A stretch of 64,000 nucleotides of DNA from a virus, in IMG/VR virus record IMGVR_UViG_3300037264_007501, positions 1 through 64,000 of that record, one strand, 5' to 3'. Positions 47,095-55,334 of the stretch are shown here, piece by piece; the stretch's first letter is position 1, and each line of letters opens with the position of its first letter. The translations under genes and the position numbers were made by a program. The notes under the pieces are model-generated. The model was not told the DNA's origin. It saw only the letters and a program-made list of their open reading frames with translations, and searched no databases.

Positions 47095-47124
47095 GTGTCC
47101 TCCGGGGCAACGCCCCGAAGGGCA

Positions 47125-47484
47125 TTAGGCTAAGGTAAAAACTTTTACCTTAAGGTCTGGCATACCGTTGCCGTCGCAGCAGTCCTCGAACTCAATGTGA
47201 AACGTACGTTTCACTGCGACCAGGTACTCGTCGGTTTTCACCAGCAGCCGCCGGATCATCGCCGTGCCGTCAGAGACGTAGGCGTTGTCTGCAAAACCCT
47301 TATTCCCGATTCCGCGCGGACTGTGCAAAAGTCCTTGCACATCAACGGATTCGGCCCACCACAGTTCGCCCTCTGGTGCGGCCTTCGGAACCGAGTCCCT
47401 GACGGCGAGAGCAGGCTTCTCGTCCGGGGTGTACTCGATCGGGTTGCCCTTCATCTTTCCGCCAGTTACGCCTTTGATCTTCAT
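47125..47484 (-). CDS. Hypothetical protein
   Basis: 119 aa with AAGGAGGCACT before ATG. Beta-rich throughout (GELWWAESVDVQGLLHS, TAMIRRLLVKTDEYLVAV, TFHIEFEDCCDGNG). Its stop lies 31 nt ahead of the 46678 gene's start. No family recognised. Confidence 0.6.
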   Translation of the reverse strand: MKIKGVTGGKMKGNPIEYTPDEKPALAVRDSVPKAAPEGELWWAESVDVQGLLHSPRGIGNKGFADNAYVSDGTAMIRRLLVKTDEYLVAVKRTFHIEFEDCCDGNGMPDLKVKVFTLA

Positions 47485-47493
47485 AGTGCCTCC

Positions 47494-47751
47494 TTACGAA
47501 CCCCATTGAGAGCCGCAGAGGTTCTCTCCAACGGTGTCTACTAGGTTGTGAATATCGGCCAGATGTTGTTCTTGCAAATCGCATAGTTGCGCGATTGCAT
47601 ACGGCATTTTACGTTCAGACCCGTCTTTTTCAGCTCCGCCGCCAGTCACTTTTACAGACAGCTTATGTAGCTTTGCTTCGAGTAACACCAAGCTGATCAG
47701 GTTGTTCTCTAGCTTCCCTATGATGCCAGGGTCTTTCGCTTCTTCGTTCAT
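47494..47751 (-). CDS. Hypothetical helical protein
   Basis: 85 aa, ATGA overlap with the zinc-ribbon gene. Helical with IIGKLENNLISLVLLEAKLHK and QLCDLQEQHLADIHNLVDTV. It may form a small coiled-coil oligomer. No family recognised. Confidence 0.6.
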   Translation of the reverse strand: MNEEAKDPGIIGKLENNLISLVLLEAKLHKLSVKVTGGGAEKDGSERKMPYAIAQLCDLQEQHLADIHNLVDTVGENLCGSQWGS

Positions 47752-48209
47752 GTGTTCTCCTTTGCAATGACGTTGGTGCCGTCAGAGAGATACTCTCCGT
47801 CGGGCATGTTCTTGAGCATGTCCGCGGCCGAGGTTACCTTGGCGCGCTTGCGGCTGTGCTCCGTGCGCAGCATTTGATCCTGCTCTGTTTTCTCCAGGTG
47901 CTCCCGATAGGCGGGCGTGTACTGATTCTCAATCTTGCCCGTTTTCATGTAGTGGAGCTTGGTCTTGGATATGTAGCTGATGCTGCCATCTCTCCCTCTG
48001 ATGGCCATGCCTTTGCGGCCATTCTGGTCGAACTCAACCTGAGTCGTCTGCCTCAGTTCAACAGGGACGAAGCCCATGTACTGAGCTTCGCCCCCGCATT
48101 GGGGACAGGCGGTAGTCGGCGGCATCTCGCCGGCTGGGCCGCCCACCATGAACTCGTGCTCTGCGCACTTGTAAAGGTAGTCGTACTGGATATCGTTTAG
48201 CCAGCTCAT
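47748..48209 (-). CDS. FmdB-type zinc-ribbon protein
   Basis: 153 aa. YDYLYKCAEHEF and TTACPQCGGEAQYMG (residues 10-47) give a zinc ribbon like the small FmdB family. The C-terminal half is a charged helix (YREHLEKTEQDQMLRTEHSR). It follows the RecB-like nuclease gene by a 4-nt overlap. Role: perhaps a transcription or nuclease cofactor; not certain. Confidence 0.65.
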   Translation of the reverse strand: MSWLNDIQYDYLYKCAEHEFMVGGPAGEMPPTTACPQCGGEAQYMGFVPVELRQTTQVEFDQNGRKGMAIRGRDGSISYISKTKLHYMKTGKIENQYTPAYREHLEKTEQDQMLRTEHSRKRAKVTSAADMLKNMPDGEYLSDGTNVIAKENT

Positions 48210-49450
48210 GATTTGTACCCGGCGAACCTGGTTTCTGTCTTCCTGGGGAACAGGTTCGCAAGCTCTTTCACCAGGGCCTCGTTCTCTGTCAGCCAGATCG
48301 TTTTGGAAGCAGTCTGGTTGAAGCTCATGAAGCTCTTTGGGTCAACACCATGCTTTTCAAAGATAGCGTACGTGTCTTCCCGTAGTCTCGTGTTGACCTT
48401 GTCCCAGTTGATCCCGTCCGAAGCCCGATACTCATAGATTTTGCCTGGTATGGCAACTCTGCCCTCGCCCTCTTTGACGAACTCGCGGAGCTCGTCCTTG
48501 GCCACGCTGACTGCCTCCTCGAGCACGTTCAATACTCCAGCTATCTTCACGGCTTTGTTCTGGTCGCCGAGGATTCGAAAGGACTGGGCTGGCGACACAC
48601 GGGCCGCCCCAGTATCGTCGATTTGGACGTACTCCCGCATAGTGGGGCATTCCAGGATGAACGCGCAGTACTGGCAGTTATTGTGCGGGGTAGGCGACCA
48701 CTCGGCGCGGTTCTCGATGATGGAGGCGCGGGTCAGAAATCCCTCCTCTATTTTGTTGAGGTCCTGCTGAGTCCAAACGTATGGGTCGGAGTACTTGCCA
48801 TACCTGGCAAAGTGCAACACCGTGTGAATCTCATTCAGGAACGGATATATGCGGCTGATGACCCAGGCGTAGAAGCCCATCTGGAAGGTGTCAGCCTCCT
48901 CAACATTTGGCTGCGTCTTATGATCGTAAACAATAGCGGTCGTTGTATCATCCGAGATAACAAGGATATCCGCTCTGCCTCTGGCCCAGGCATCTGGATC
49001 GTTGTAGTCGCACTCTTCAAAGAGAATCCTTTCAATGGGCTGGCCTGGGAACACCTTATCGTCTAGGTAGGTAGCGATCTTATCGCCCACCATCTTCGGC
49101 TTAATGGCAAGCCTCAGCTCGATGCCGGCGTCCTCTGTGAGCACGCTGGGAGGGCGTTGCACATAGAGTTTGACCATGTCAGTGATAGAGTCGACTTCCT
49201 GGTAAGCGGTGGGGTGGTTGTTGACGGCCTCTACTACCCAGGCCCGGACTTCATCGGCGTTGAAGACGCAGTTGCCGGTAACCAGACGCTTGGTAACCTT
49301 CTCAAGGACTTCGTGGATGGCGGATCCGCGGGCGGCGGGGAGGCTTTCAATCTCCTGACGCTTCTCGATGTACCGCTTATTGAAGGCAAAGCCACATACA
49401 CCCGTGTCTAGACGGGATGGGCTGTATGGCCCGTACTTGAACTTCATCAT
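48206..49450 (-). CDS. RecB/Cas4-like PD-(D/E)XK nuclease with Cys cluster
   Basis: 414 aa from ATG 49450 (GGAGAACACACA upstream). PYSPSRLDTGVCGFAFNKRY at the N-terminus, then RGSAIHEVLEKV, GRADILVISDD and IVYDHKTQPNVEE form the nuclease core (His, Asp, Glu/Asp-x-Lys). NCQYCAFILECPTM supplies the other Cys ligands of a Cas4/AddB-style iron-sulfur cluster with the N-terminal Cys. Likely a replication- or recombination-linked DNA nuclease. Confidence 0.85.
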   Translation of the reverse strand: MMKFKYGPYSPSRLDTGVCGFAFNKRYIEKRQEIESLPAARGSAIHEVLEKVTKRLVTGNCVFNADEVRAWVVEAVNNHPTAYQEVDSITDMVKLYVQRPPSVLTEDAGIELRLAIKPKMVGDKIATYLDDKVFPGQPIERILFEECDYNDPDAWARGRADILVISDDTTTAIVYDHKTQPNVEEADTFQMGFYAWVISRIYPFLNEIHTVLHFARYGKYSDPYVWTQQDLNKIEEGFLTRASIIENRAEWSPTPHNNCQYCAFILECPTMREYVQIDDTGAARVSPAQSFRILGDQNKAVKIAGVLNVLEEAVSVAKDELREFVKEGEGRVAIPGKIYEYRASDGINWDKVNTRLREDTYAIFEKHGVDPKSFMSFNQTASKTIWLTENEALVKELANLFPRKTETRFAGYKS

Positions 49451-49463
49451 TGTGTGTTCTCCG

Positions 49464-49856
49464 TTAACTGTAGTCGGTCTTCGAAGGCCGTATAGATTCA
49501 ATCTCTCCAGACTTCAAAGTGCTTATACCCTTTTTGCGCGGGCTCTTCATCACCAGTATTTCTGTGTTCTCCTCGAGTAAGTCGTGCAAGTGCTCATCCG
49601 GCACCCACAAAGTTTCGCTGTCGCTCTCCCCAATAACGGCCAGGCCTTTGAACTCTTGCGTGACCGCGTCGAACATAGACGCGATGTGTTCCGCACTCTT
49701 TCTGTAGATACGGTCTATGTTGACTTTGCCGGCCACGCCAGAGGTTCGGATGAACCCGTTGCGGCAGTAGATATAGACGATATCGTTGACCAACTGCTCT
49801 ACGTCGGCCGTCCCTTCAAGGAGCTTCAGGATTTCCGGGTGGAGCTTGATCTGCAC
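49464..49856 (-). CDS. Hypothetical protein
   Basis: 130 aa if started at GTG 49856; the frame runs back to TTG 49880. An extended -10 sits 6 nt before this GTG, so the message would be leaderless. Alpha/beta protein (LHPEILKLLEGTADVEQLVND, FKGLAVIGESDSETLWVP, LEENTEILVMKSPRKKG). It overlaps the upstream gene by up to 41 nt. No family recognised. Confidence 0.55.
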   Translation of the reverse strand: MQIKLHPEILKLLEGTADVEQLVNDIVYIYCRNGFIRTSGVAGKVNIDRIYRKSAEHIASMFDAVTQEFKGLAVIGESDSETLWVPDEHLHDLLEENTEILVMKSPRKKGISTLKSGEIESIRPSKTDYS

Positions 49857-50151
49857 CACTCGATTGTACCATGTGGGCAATGGACACAGCTTGCCCGGCG
49901 GCGCCTTGCAGTGCAGGAGCGGGTGGCGGCGCCAGGTGCCTCTCCGCGGCCGCCTGCAATTCCTTCAGCAGCTGCTGGTAATCGTTAGAGACTTGGTCCA
50001 GCCGCATACCAACCACCGTAGCCGCCTCGTAGTGCTGGCTGGCGATGAGATCGTTCATGCTCGCGAGCAGAATGGTCACCTTCTCGTAAGAGTCGCGCAA
50101 GACTTCCACTACTTCTGGGTCAACGTGCTTGTAGAGTTCACTCTTCTTCAT
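49816..50151 (-). CDS. Helical hypothetical protein
   Basis: 111 aa from ATG 50151, with GAGGAGACAGACG upstream. Residues 1-75 form a helical domain (EVVEVLRDSYEKVTILLASM, GMRLDQVSNDYQQLLKELQA). The tail is Pro/Ala/Gly-rich and mostly in the overlap with the next gene. No family recognised. Confidence 0.6.
   Translation of the reverse strand: MKKSELYKHVDPEVVEVLRDSYEKVTILLASMNDLIASQHYEAATVVGMRLDQVSNDYQQLLKELQAAAERHLAPPPAPALQGAAGQAVSIAHMVQSSGADQAPPGNPEAP
49863..49871 (-). promoter_or_regulatory. Extended -10 promoter (TGGTACAAT) inside a coding overlap
   Basis: The minus strand reads ATGGTACAATCGAGTGGTG: TG-G-TACAAT at 49871-49863, then 6 nt to the GTG at 49856. The same TGGTACAAT occurs at 62039. 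It lies within the 3' end of the upstream gene. Confidence 0.45.
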
Positions 50152-50260
50152 CGTCTGTCTCCTCATCATTCAAAAGGATCTCTTCTTTGTCGTCATCTTC
50201 TGGCTTGACCACCGGCGTGGTCGGAGTCGTCGCGGCCTCTTTCTCAGGTTCTTCCATCAT
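50138..50260 (-). CDS. 40-aa highly acidic protein
   Basis: Starts MMEEPEKEAATTPTT and ends in a Glu/Asp-rich tail (LLNDEETDDEEE). AAAGGAGCTAGAATGTG precedes the start. It overlaps the genes on both sides. Short acidic phage peptides often act as DNA mimics or inhibitors, but nothing specific can be read here. Confidence 0.5.
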   Translation of the reverse strand: MMEEPEKEAATTPTTPVVKPEDDDKEEILLNDEETDDEEE

Positions 50261-50468
50261 CACATTCTAGCTCCTTTCCCAGCTCTTGTAACACTTCGGC
50301 GATGACTTGCTTGCGCTGAACTCCGAAGGCCATGTCTATCCTCCCAGATACTCCTTCCGGAATGCAGAGGTTCAGGGCGACCTGCTTAAGGAACGCCTTA
50401 GCGGCCGCCCTGACCTCTTTTATTCTGGCCTCGCGAAACTCCTCAGAGTCGCTTTGGCATGATGACAT
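50244..50468 (-). CDS. Small hypothetical protein
   Basis: 74 aa from ATG 50468, which lies 26 nt inside the clamp gene's end. Helical (REARIKEVRAAAKAFLKQVALN, RKQVIAEVLQELGKELECD). It follows the clamp in the operon. No family recognised. Confidence 0.55.
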   Translation of the reverse strand: MSSCQSDSEEFREARIKEVRAAAKAFLKQVALNLCIPEGVSGRIDMAFGVQRKQVIAEVLQELGKELECDDGRT

Positions 50469-51498
50469 GGAGATAGCCTCCGTCAGTTATGGCTACGGGA
50501 TTGGTCGGCTGCCTGACCTCCAGGGTGACGGTCTCAGCGTCCATTTTGCTGGTCGCCTGGCGGACATAGTCCACGTTCATGCCCACGGCAACGTCAGGAC
50601 CCTGGTACATGCACTCCAGAGCGCACTCAGCCGACCCGGTCTCGTTGGATTGCGCCACCAGCTTCAGGCTACCCTGAGAGAACTGAAAGCTCACAGTGAA
50701 CTGGTTGTCCGTAACCAGGTTGACCAGGCTCATGGCCTGCCTGAGGTCTGCGAGACGCACTACAGCCTTTGTGTGGGCTCCGGAGGGGATTACCCTACGG
50801 TAGTCAGGGAAGGTCCCCTCAAGCCCACGGAGCGTCCCGTAGCACCCGTCCTGATGGAAGTGAACCTCGGTGCTGCCGAAGGACACGTTCACAGACTCGC
50901 CAGGGAACACCTTCGACAACTTGGCCAGTGCCTCAGCAGGTAAAATTGTGCTCTTGGGCAACTCGTAAGCATGTGGGTACACGGCCATGCGGTGACCGTC
51001 GATGGCGACTACGCAGCCGGCCGTCAGGTATACCCCCCGTAGAAGCGGCCTATCGTCGGACTTGGCCGCGGCAAAAACCACCTTGTCGATGGTCTTGAAT
51101 AGCCCCTCCATGGGAGAGTAGCTGAGCCTGTCGTACTCAGGCACGACCGGAAACATGTCGGCCTCGAGCGCGTTCAGATGCGCCGCTGACCTGCCAGCCG
51201 TAATCCGCACCCTCCCCTCTCCGGAGAAGTCCACGGTGACTTTCCCAGGCGGCATCTGACCGACGATGTCGGCCATGGCCTTGCCAGCAACGCATACGGC
51301 CCCCCCGGTTCTTACCCTAGCTACAGAAGAGGACCTAAGGGTCAACGTCTGCGGATCGCAGGCGGTCAGTGCTATGCTGCCATTCATGGCTTCCAGTTTG
51401 ATGGTGCTACACACCGGTAGCCCGGTTACTCCGCCGACAGCCGGCAGCACTTTTCTGATGAGTTTATTGAACTCTGGTTGTTCGATATCGAATTTCAT
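50443..51498 (-). CDS. dnaN: DNA polymerase III beta subunit-like sliding clamp
   Basis: 351 aa from ATG 51498, with AAGGAAGACACA upstream. Three clamp domains can be followed: N (IEQPEFNKLIRKVLPAVGGV, GSIALTACDPQTLTLRS), middle (LLRGVYLTAGCVVAIDGHRM), and C (FPDYRRVIPSGAHTKAVVRL ... GGYLHVIMPKRL). The ending YLHVIMPKRL is the beta-clamp C-terminus. It tethers the polymerase to DNA. A bacterial-type clamp with a family A polymerase is an uncommon pairing. Confidence 0.9.
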   Translation of the reverse strand: MKFDIEQPEFNKLIRKVLPAVGGVTGLPVCSTIKLEAMNGSIALTACDPQTLTLRSSSVARVRTGGAVCVAGKAMADIVGQMPPGKVTVDFSGEGRVRITAGRSAAHLNALEADMFPVVPEYDRLSYSPMEGLFKTIDKVVFAAAKSDDRPLLRGVYLTAGCVVAIDGHRMAVYPHAYELPKSTILPAEALAKLSKVFPGESVNVSFGSTEVHFHQDGCYGTLRGLEGTFPDYRRVIPSGAHTKAVVRLADLRQAMSLVNLVTDNQFTVSFQFSQGSLKLVAQSNETGSAECALECMYQGPDVAVGMNVDYVRQATSKMDAETVTLEVRQPTNPVAITDGGYLHVIMPKRL

Positions 51499-51512
51499 TG
51501 TGTCTTCCTTAC

Positions 51513-51538
51513 TAAAAAAGAGCCCCTCGTGGAGCTCT
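51513..51538 (-). terminator. Terminator upstream of the clamp gene
   Basis: On the minus strand AGAGCTCC-ACGA-GGGGCTCT forms an 8-bp stem (one G-U) followed by TTTTTT. It ends 15 nt before the clamp start with no room for a promoter after it, so the clamp must be expressed by read-through or by a promoter further up. Confidence 0.75.
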
Positions 51539-51550
51539 CTAGCCGTTAGG

Positions 51551-51712
51551 CTATTTCTTTGTCGTCGTAGGCGCGGCCACTGGCTCTGCCTTAGAGAACA
51601 ATTTGGTCCAAGCAAGCTTGACCCCCTCAATGAGGAGGTTGCCAACGATAGCTCCGGCCGCAGCATACCCAACAGCCTCGAGGCTGGCCGATACCGATGA
51701 CGGACGGTTCAT
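51551..51712 (-). CDS. Small one-TM protein
   Basis: 53 aa from ATG 51712; a longer start at 51745 is possible, but a TATACAAT element lies directly before it. SASLEAVGYAAAGAIVGNLLIEG is a membrane-like helix, followed by a basic and Pro/Thr tail. No clear ribosome site. Function unknown. Confidence 0.5.
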   Translation of the reverse strand: MNRPSSVSASLEAVGYAAAGAIVGNLLIEGVKLAWTKLFSKAEPVAAPTTTKK

Positions 51713-51812
51713 AGGGAGCACTTTAGCTACTTTCAACGGTTCCATTGTATATACATCCTACTTGCATAGTTTGATAGAGACTGCCTGGCAAGCAGCAGGC
51801 TTTCTCTTGCCG

Positions 51813-51851
51813 CAAAATAAAGGGACCCCGGGTTGCAACCCGGGGTCCCTT
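51813..51851 (-). terminator. Intrinsic terminator, 32-bp perfect palindrome
   Basis: AAGGGACCCCGGGTTG and its exact inverse CAACCCGGGGTCCCTT meet without a spacer (51820-51851). On the minus strand it is followed by TATTTTGC. It ends the 51855-52328 transcript. Confidence 0.85.
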
Positions 51852-51854
51852 ATG

Positions 51855-52328
51855 TCAGACATGTCTTACGGCTTGCTCAACGTTTTCAAAGGGTCTTAAG
51901 AATTCCGTCAGGCCTCTTGCTTTGCCAACGCAAAGAGCCTGTCCGACGGCAGGATAGTGGTCAGCAGCTGCCTTTACGTTATCCACAAAAATGTCACAAG
52001 CCATGTCAAAGTGTGGCGTATCGCGCAATTGCAACAACAGGGTTATTTGGTTCCCGATGTCGTTGATCTGCTTTTCTTTCTCCAGGCTGACTTTTACCTT
52101 GCAGAGACTTGCCTCCAGGTCGTCATACCTTCGATGGAACTCTTCTCTATCGACGGGGCTAACGGACAGCTCAAAAGCTGACTTCTCTTCTTCGTGCAGC
52201 TTCTCAGCGTCCGGTGCTTCATCTTTCTTTGCTGGCCTCCTATCTTCTCCTAATAAATACACGGCAGCTCCAATTAACCCCAATAGTGCTGCCGCGATTC
52301 CACCGCCTACCCAGCAGTTGCGATTCAT
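51855..52328 (-). CDS. Signal-anchor coiled-coil protein
   Basis: 157 aa, with GGGGAG 2 nt before ATG 52328. Residues 7-27 (VGGGIAAALLGLIGAAVYLLG) are a transmembrane helix. The rest includes a coiled coil (EFHRRYDDLEASLCKVKVSLEKEKQIND) and a C-terminal helical domain. The layout recalls inner-membrane spanins or superinfection-exclusion proteins, without proof. It has its own promoter and terminator, so it is regulated as a single gene. Confidence 0.65.
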   Translation of the reverse strand: MNRNCWVGGGIAAALLGLIGAAVYLLGEDRRPAKKDEAPDAEKLHEEEKSAFELSVSPVDREEFHRRYDDLEASLCKVKVSLEKEKQINDIGNQITLLLQLRDTPHFDMACDIFVDNVKAAADHYPAVGQALCVGKARGLTEFLRPFENVEQAVRHV

Positions 52329-52390
52329 CTCCCCTAGTCTCCCCTACTCAATGATGTGATAACGAAATGACTCCGTGTCACTTCAAGACT

Positions 52391-52400
52391 CTTATACCAA
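52391..52400 (-). promoter_or_regulatory. Extended -10 promoter of the 51855-52328 gene
   Basis: The minus strand reads TCTTGGTATAAGAG (TG-G-TATAAG, 52400-52391), 62 nt before the start. Identical in 10 nt (TTGGTATAAG) to the promoter at 3620-3629. Confidence 0.55.
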
Positions 52401-52403
52401 GAT

Positions 52404-52775
52404 TTACCTGGTGGTTAGGCGGGATTCGATGCCACTATTGTACAGCTCCGCAGCGTGCGGGCCAGTGCATAGCACTCCGGTAATGGCACCGGATACGTTT
52501 CGGCAGGTGTGTACGGCGGCCTTCTTCATGTCAATCACGCGGTCGCGGATATCGTCGAGGCTAGCTACCTGTACGACCTTCGGGGAGTAGAAGATCCAGA
52601 ATATGCAGGTGCTCATGGATGATTCGTAGCTTCGCTTGTGCCTTTCCTCATATTGCTTCTCTACCGACGATACGGCATCCTCCAACGACGGATATCCACA
52701 CAGTACACCATCTTTGTCAGAGCCCAGATACAGCCGCCCCTCAGAGCGGTACATCATCAACGTTATCTTTTCCAT
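52404..52775 (-). CDS. Hypothetical protein
   Basis: 123 aa. Beta-rich start (ITLMMYRSEGRLYLGSDKDG), a helix (LEDAVSSVEKQYEERHKRSY) and a Cys-containing end (AAVHTCRNVSGAITGVLC). Its start overlaps the DUF7768-like gene by 35 nt. No family recognised. Confidence 0.6.
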   Translation of the reverse strand: MEKITLMMYRSEGRLYLGSDKDGVLCGYPSLEDAVSSVEKQYEERHKRSYESSMSTCIFWIFYSPKVVQVASLDDIRDRVIDMKKAAVHTCRNVSGAITGVLCTGPHAAELYNSGIESRLTTR

Positions 52776-53091
52776 AGAGCCTCCTGTACTCCACCGGTAT
52801 CCTTTCTATTCGAGCAATCTCGACAGCGGCACGCATGCCGGCTGAGACGCCACGGTCTTGGTATACGACCACGGCCTCAGCAGCCGGTATCCACGTATGC
52901 CCAGCCTGCATGCCTAATTGGCGGTGCTCTGGCACGTCGTCATGTAGGATACCTGGCTGCGTGAACAGAAGGTGACTGACTATGGGCGCGTCTCCGCGGG
53001 ACAAGCAATCCAAGATGCACGCTTTCGCGTACTCAATGTTACCCTCCACATCGCCGGCAAACGGGCTTTCTAGCACGACTCTTCTCACCAC
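52741..53091 (-). CDS. DUF7768-like (deoxyribosyltransferase-fold) protein
   Basis: 116 aa from GTG 53091 with GGAGGGG upstream. LESPFAGDVEGNIEYAKACI, RGDAPIVSHLLFTQPGIL and the later AEAVVVYQDRGVSAGM show the strand-loop pattern of a small family related to nucleoside 2-deoxyribosyltransferases (recalled as DUF7768/DUF4406). Such proteins may salvage or modify nucleosides. Confidence in the fold is fair, in the reaction low. Confidence 0.65.
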   Translation of the reverse strand: MVRRVVLESPFAGDVEGNIEYAKACILDCLSRGDAPIVSHLLFTQPGILHDDVPEHRQLGMQAGHTWIPAAEAVVVYQDRGVSAGMRAAVEIARIERIPVEYRRLYGKDNVDDVPL

Positions 53092-53303
53092 CCCCTCCTT
53101 TTGGCTTGCTTGTCGCCGGTCAAGTCGTCTTCGATCTTGGTCAGCCAGTCCGTCTGCTTCTTGGTAAGCTCAGCCACCGGCTTATCCTTCACCGAGTGCC
53201 AGAAGCCTGCCACACCGACCCAGTACTCAGACGAAGCAGCGCGCTCGTCTATTTCGCTGTCATCGAACTGATAAACGTCTCCGGCTGTTCGATTGTTTTC
53301 CAT
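53085..53303 (-). CDS. Small hypothetical protein
   Basis: 72 aa from ATG 53303, starting 55 nt inside the helicase's 3' end. Acidic and helical (DDSEIDERAASSEYWVGVAG, AELTKKQTDWLTKIEDDL). It continues the operon to the DUF7768-like gene by a 7-nt overlap. No family recognised. Confidence 0.6.
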   Translation of the reverse strand: MENNRTAGDVYQFDDSEIDERAASSEYWVGVAGFWHSVKDKPVAELTKKQTDWLTKIEDDLTGDKQAKRRGW

Positions 53304-54892
53304 CCATCCTCCGCTGTGCGTAGAGCTGCCTTGAAGTCCACGGGAAGGCTCTTCTCCACTTGTTTTTTGAATATCTCGAATTGGCTGTCCAGCATGAAGT
53401 TCTCGCACCAGTCCTCGGTACCGCGCATGCCGCGGCCCTTGGATTGGACCAACGTCTTCAAGGTTTGGTACGAGTACCAGCCCCAGTCTTCGTTGGCTTT
53501 GGCCTTGACCAGCCTGTCTCCAAGGCTCGGGTAAGGGACCTTGCACATGATCTGAAAGCGCACGCGGGATCCCTTGCCATCGACTCCTTCCGTCAGAGAC
53601 GGGGAGAAGATGACAGAGGGCTCGTCGCTTTCAAACAGCTCGTTTACGGTCTCCTCTCGCTCAGATGGTATGGGGAACTTGCACCGCGGATTACCGGCGA
53701 AGTGGCGTTCCAAGTAGTCCTGGATGCCTTCGTACTTGTGCGTGTGCACGATGCCCTTGAGCCCTGGGCGCGAGTTGATGATAGCCTCCACAGTGCGTGC
53801 GATCTCTGGCTGGCTCGCAGTCATCGTCTTGTAGCTCATGTTGCCGACGCTCATCACGTAGAGAGGGGACCTCTCCGGCGGGAACGGGGACGGCCGCACG
53901 ATCTTGTAGGCTTCGCTCTTGTCGATACCAAGCTCACCGGCGTACCTGGCAAAGTCGACGATGGTCGCCGACTGCAGGATGAATTGGCGGGCCTGGTTCT
54001 TGAAGAGCATGTTTTGAGCAAAGTACCCGGTGTCAATCGGCCTGGCCGTGAGAATATCTCGCCCACGGAACTCGTGCTCCACTATCCATCTGACGTTCTC
54101 AACCAGCGACTTCTGAAACCACCGAATACGACCTGCAATATCCTCGAGCTTCCCCTTTTCCTTTGAAGAGAACGCGTAGTCCTCTTCAACCTGCTCCAGC
54201 ACGAGCTCTACTTCTTCCAGAAGCTCAGAGAGGTAATCCGAGAACGGGTCCAGCTCAACCAGCTCACTGCGTGTACTACCAGTACACAGCTCTCGCGGCA
54301 CCCTGATTGCCAGCTTCAGATCCCCCAGCTTTTTGTCGTCGATTACCAGCGACGTGAGCTTCAGGATCTCGCCAGGCAGGTTGTGTGCTTCGTCGAGCAC
54401 GGCCAGTTCTCGCTGCTCCCACAGCATCGCGTTTCTACAGGCTAGGGCGTAGTAGGTGTTGTTGGTAAGGGCGATCTTTGCCGCAATGGCATTGTCCCGC
54501 TCACGCTTGTAGGTGCAGAAGTCGCCGTCTTCTTTTCCATGCGACTTGAAGTACGGGCACTTGTTATCGCCGCCCTCGCCGCAGTTGTCGTACCTGTCGC
54601 TCCTGCACTCGTAATGGGTCTTGCCCTTAATGAAGTGGAAGTCGGGCTCGTTACCGAAGTCGTCGAGGTACTGCTTGATGAGCACGTTCTGTGAGGTGGT
54701 GATGAACGCCTTCTCCGGGCATGTCTTAGCCAGCGCCATAGCAATATCGGACTTGCCCAGCCCAGTGGGGAGCTCTGCAATGATGAACTTGGTGCCAGCC
54801 TCTAGTTGTTTGGCCGTTGCTTCAAGAGCGGTTTCTTGGCCTGGGCGGAAGGTTGGATATCTGAAGTTACTCTTCCAAGCTGTGTAATCCAC
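53249..54892 (-). CDS. DinG/XPD-family superfamily 2 helicase
   Basis: 547 aa. Motif Q/I: FRPGQETALEAT and ELPTGLGKSDIAMALA. Between motifs I and II lie ECRSDRYDNC...KCPYF...FCTY, the four Cys of the iron-sulfur cluster of XPD-like helicases. Motif II is AVLDEAHNLPGE (DEAH). C-terminal motifs: KGIVHTHKYEGIQDYLERHF, SVIFSPSLTEGVDGKGSRVR (motif V) and VQSKGRGMRGTEDW (motif VI). It unwinds DNA 5' to 3' and may remove R-loops or serve replication or recombination. Confidence 0.92.
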   Translation of the reverse strand: MDYTAWKSNFRYPTFRPGQETALEATAKQLEAGTKFIIAELPTGLGKSDIAMALAKTCPEKAFITTSQNVLIKQYLDDFGNEPDFHFIKGKTHYECRSDRYDNCGEGGDNKCPYFKSHGKEDGDFCTYKRERDNAIAAKIALTNNTYYALACRNAMLWEQRELAVLDEAHNLPGEILKLTSLVIDDKKLGDLKLAIRVPRELCTGSTRSELVELDPFSDYLSELLEEVELVLEQVEEDYAFSSKEKGKLEDIAGRIRWFQKSLVENVRWIVEHEFRGRDILTARPIDTGYFAQNMLFKNQARQFILQSATIVDFARYAGELGIDKSEAYKIVRPSPFPPERSPLYVMSVGNMSYKTMTASQPEIARTVEAIINSRPGLKGIVHTHKYEGIQDYLERHFAGNPRCKFPIPSEREETVNELFESDEPSVIFSPSLTEGVDGKGSRVRFQIMCKVPYPSLGDRLVKAKANEDWGWYSYQTLKTLVQSKGRGMRGTEDWCENFMLDSQFEIFKKQVEKSLPVDFKAALRTAEDGWKTIEQPETFISSMTAK

Positions 54893-54895
54893 TGG

Positions 54896-55132
54896 CTACT
54901 CCTTTTTGCCCTCTTTCATCGCATCACCGAGTGTGCTGAATGCCGGGGGCGGCTTACGATATACAATGAAATCTACTGCCTGTATCTCCATTGCTTTGAT
55001 TTGTTGGTGAAGGCCGTACTTCCACCCGAACGTGGCCCTGCAGCCGGTGGCCTGCATCCACTTGTCGAACCTGTCATTGAAGTCAGAGACGATGGCTGCG
55101 AGCTCTATAGATACCTTCTCCTTGTCAATCAA
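54896..55132 (-). CDS. Hypothetical protein
   Basis: 78 aa from TTG 55132 with GGAGGTGTCC upstream. Helical start (KVSIELAAIVSDFNDRFDKWM) and a middle with FGWKYGLHQQIKAMEIQAVDF. It lies immediately before the helicase gene (3-nt gap). No family recognised. Confidence 0.6.
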   Translation of the reverse strand: MIDKEKVSIELAAIVSDFNDRFDKWMQATGCRATFGWKYGLHQQIKAMEIQAVDFIVYRKPPPAFSTLGDAMKEGKKE

Positions 55133-55334
55133 AGGACACCTCCGTCAGATTGATGACGACGTCCTTGAGTCCAAGGACTCTGACCTGACCTTTCATTTCA
55201 TCTGGTGACTTAAGCACCACCAAGAACATTGGATCCTCTTCAACCTGACCGAAGGTGAAATCAAGGATGGTGGCCTTATGGCTGGTCCCTTCCTTGATGG
55301 TCACCGTCGCCGGTATCGGACCTTTAACTAGCAT
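55125..55334 (-). CDS. Small beta-rich hypothetical protein
   Basis: 69 aa. Strands ATVTIKEGTSHKATILDFTF, MFLVVLKSPDEMKGQVRVLG and VVINLTEVSF suggest a small beta barrel (Lsm/SH3-like size). ATG 55334, 11-nt overlap with the previous gene. No family recognised. Confidence 0.6.
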   Translation of the reverse strand: MLVKGPIPATVTIKEGTSHKATILDFTFGQVEEDPMFLVVLKSPDEMKGQVRVLGLKDVVINLTEVSFD

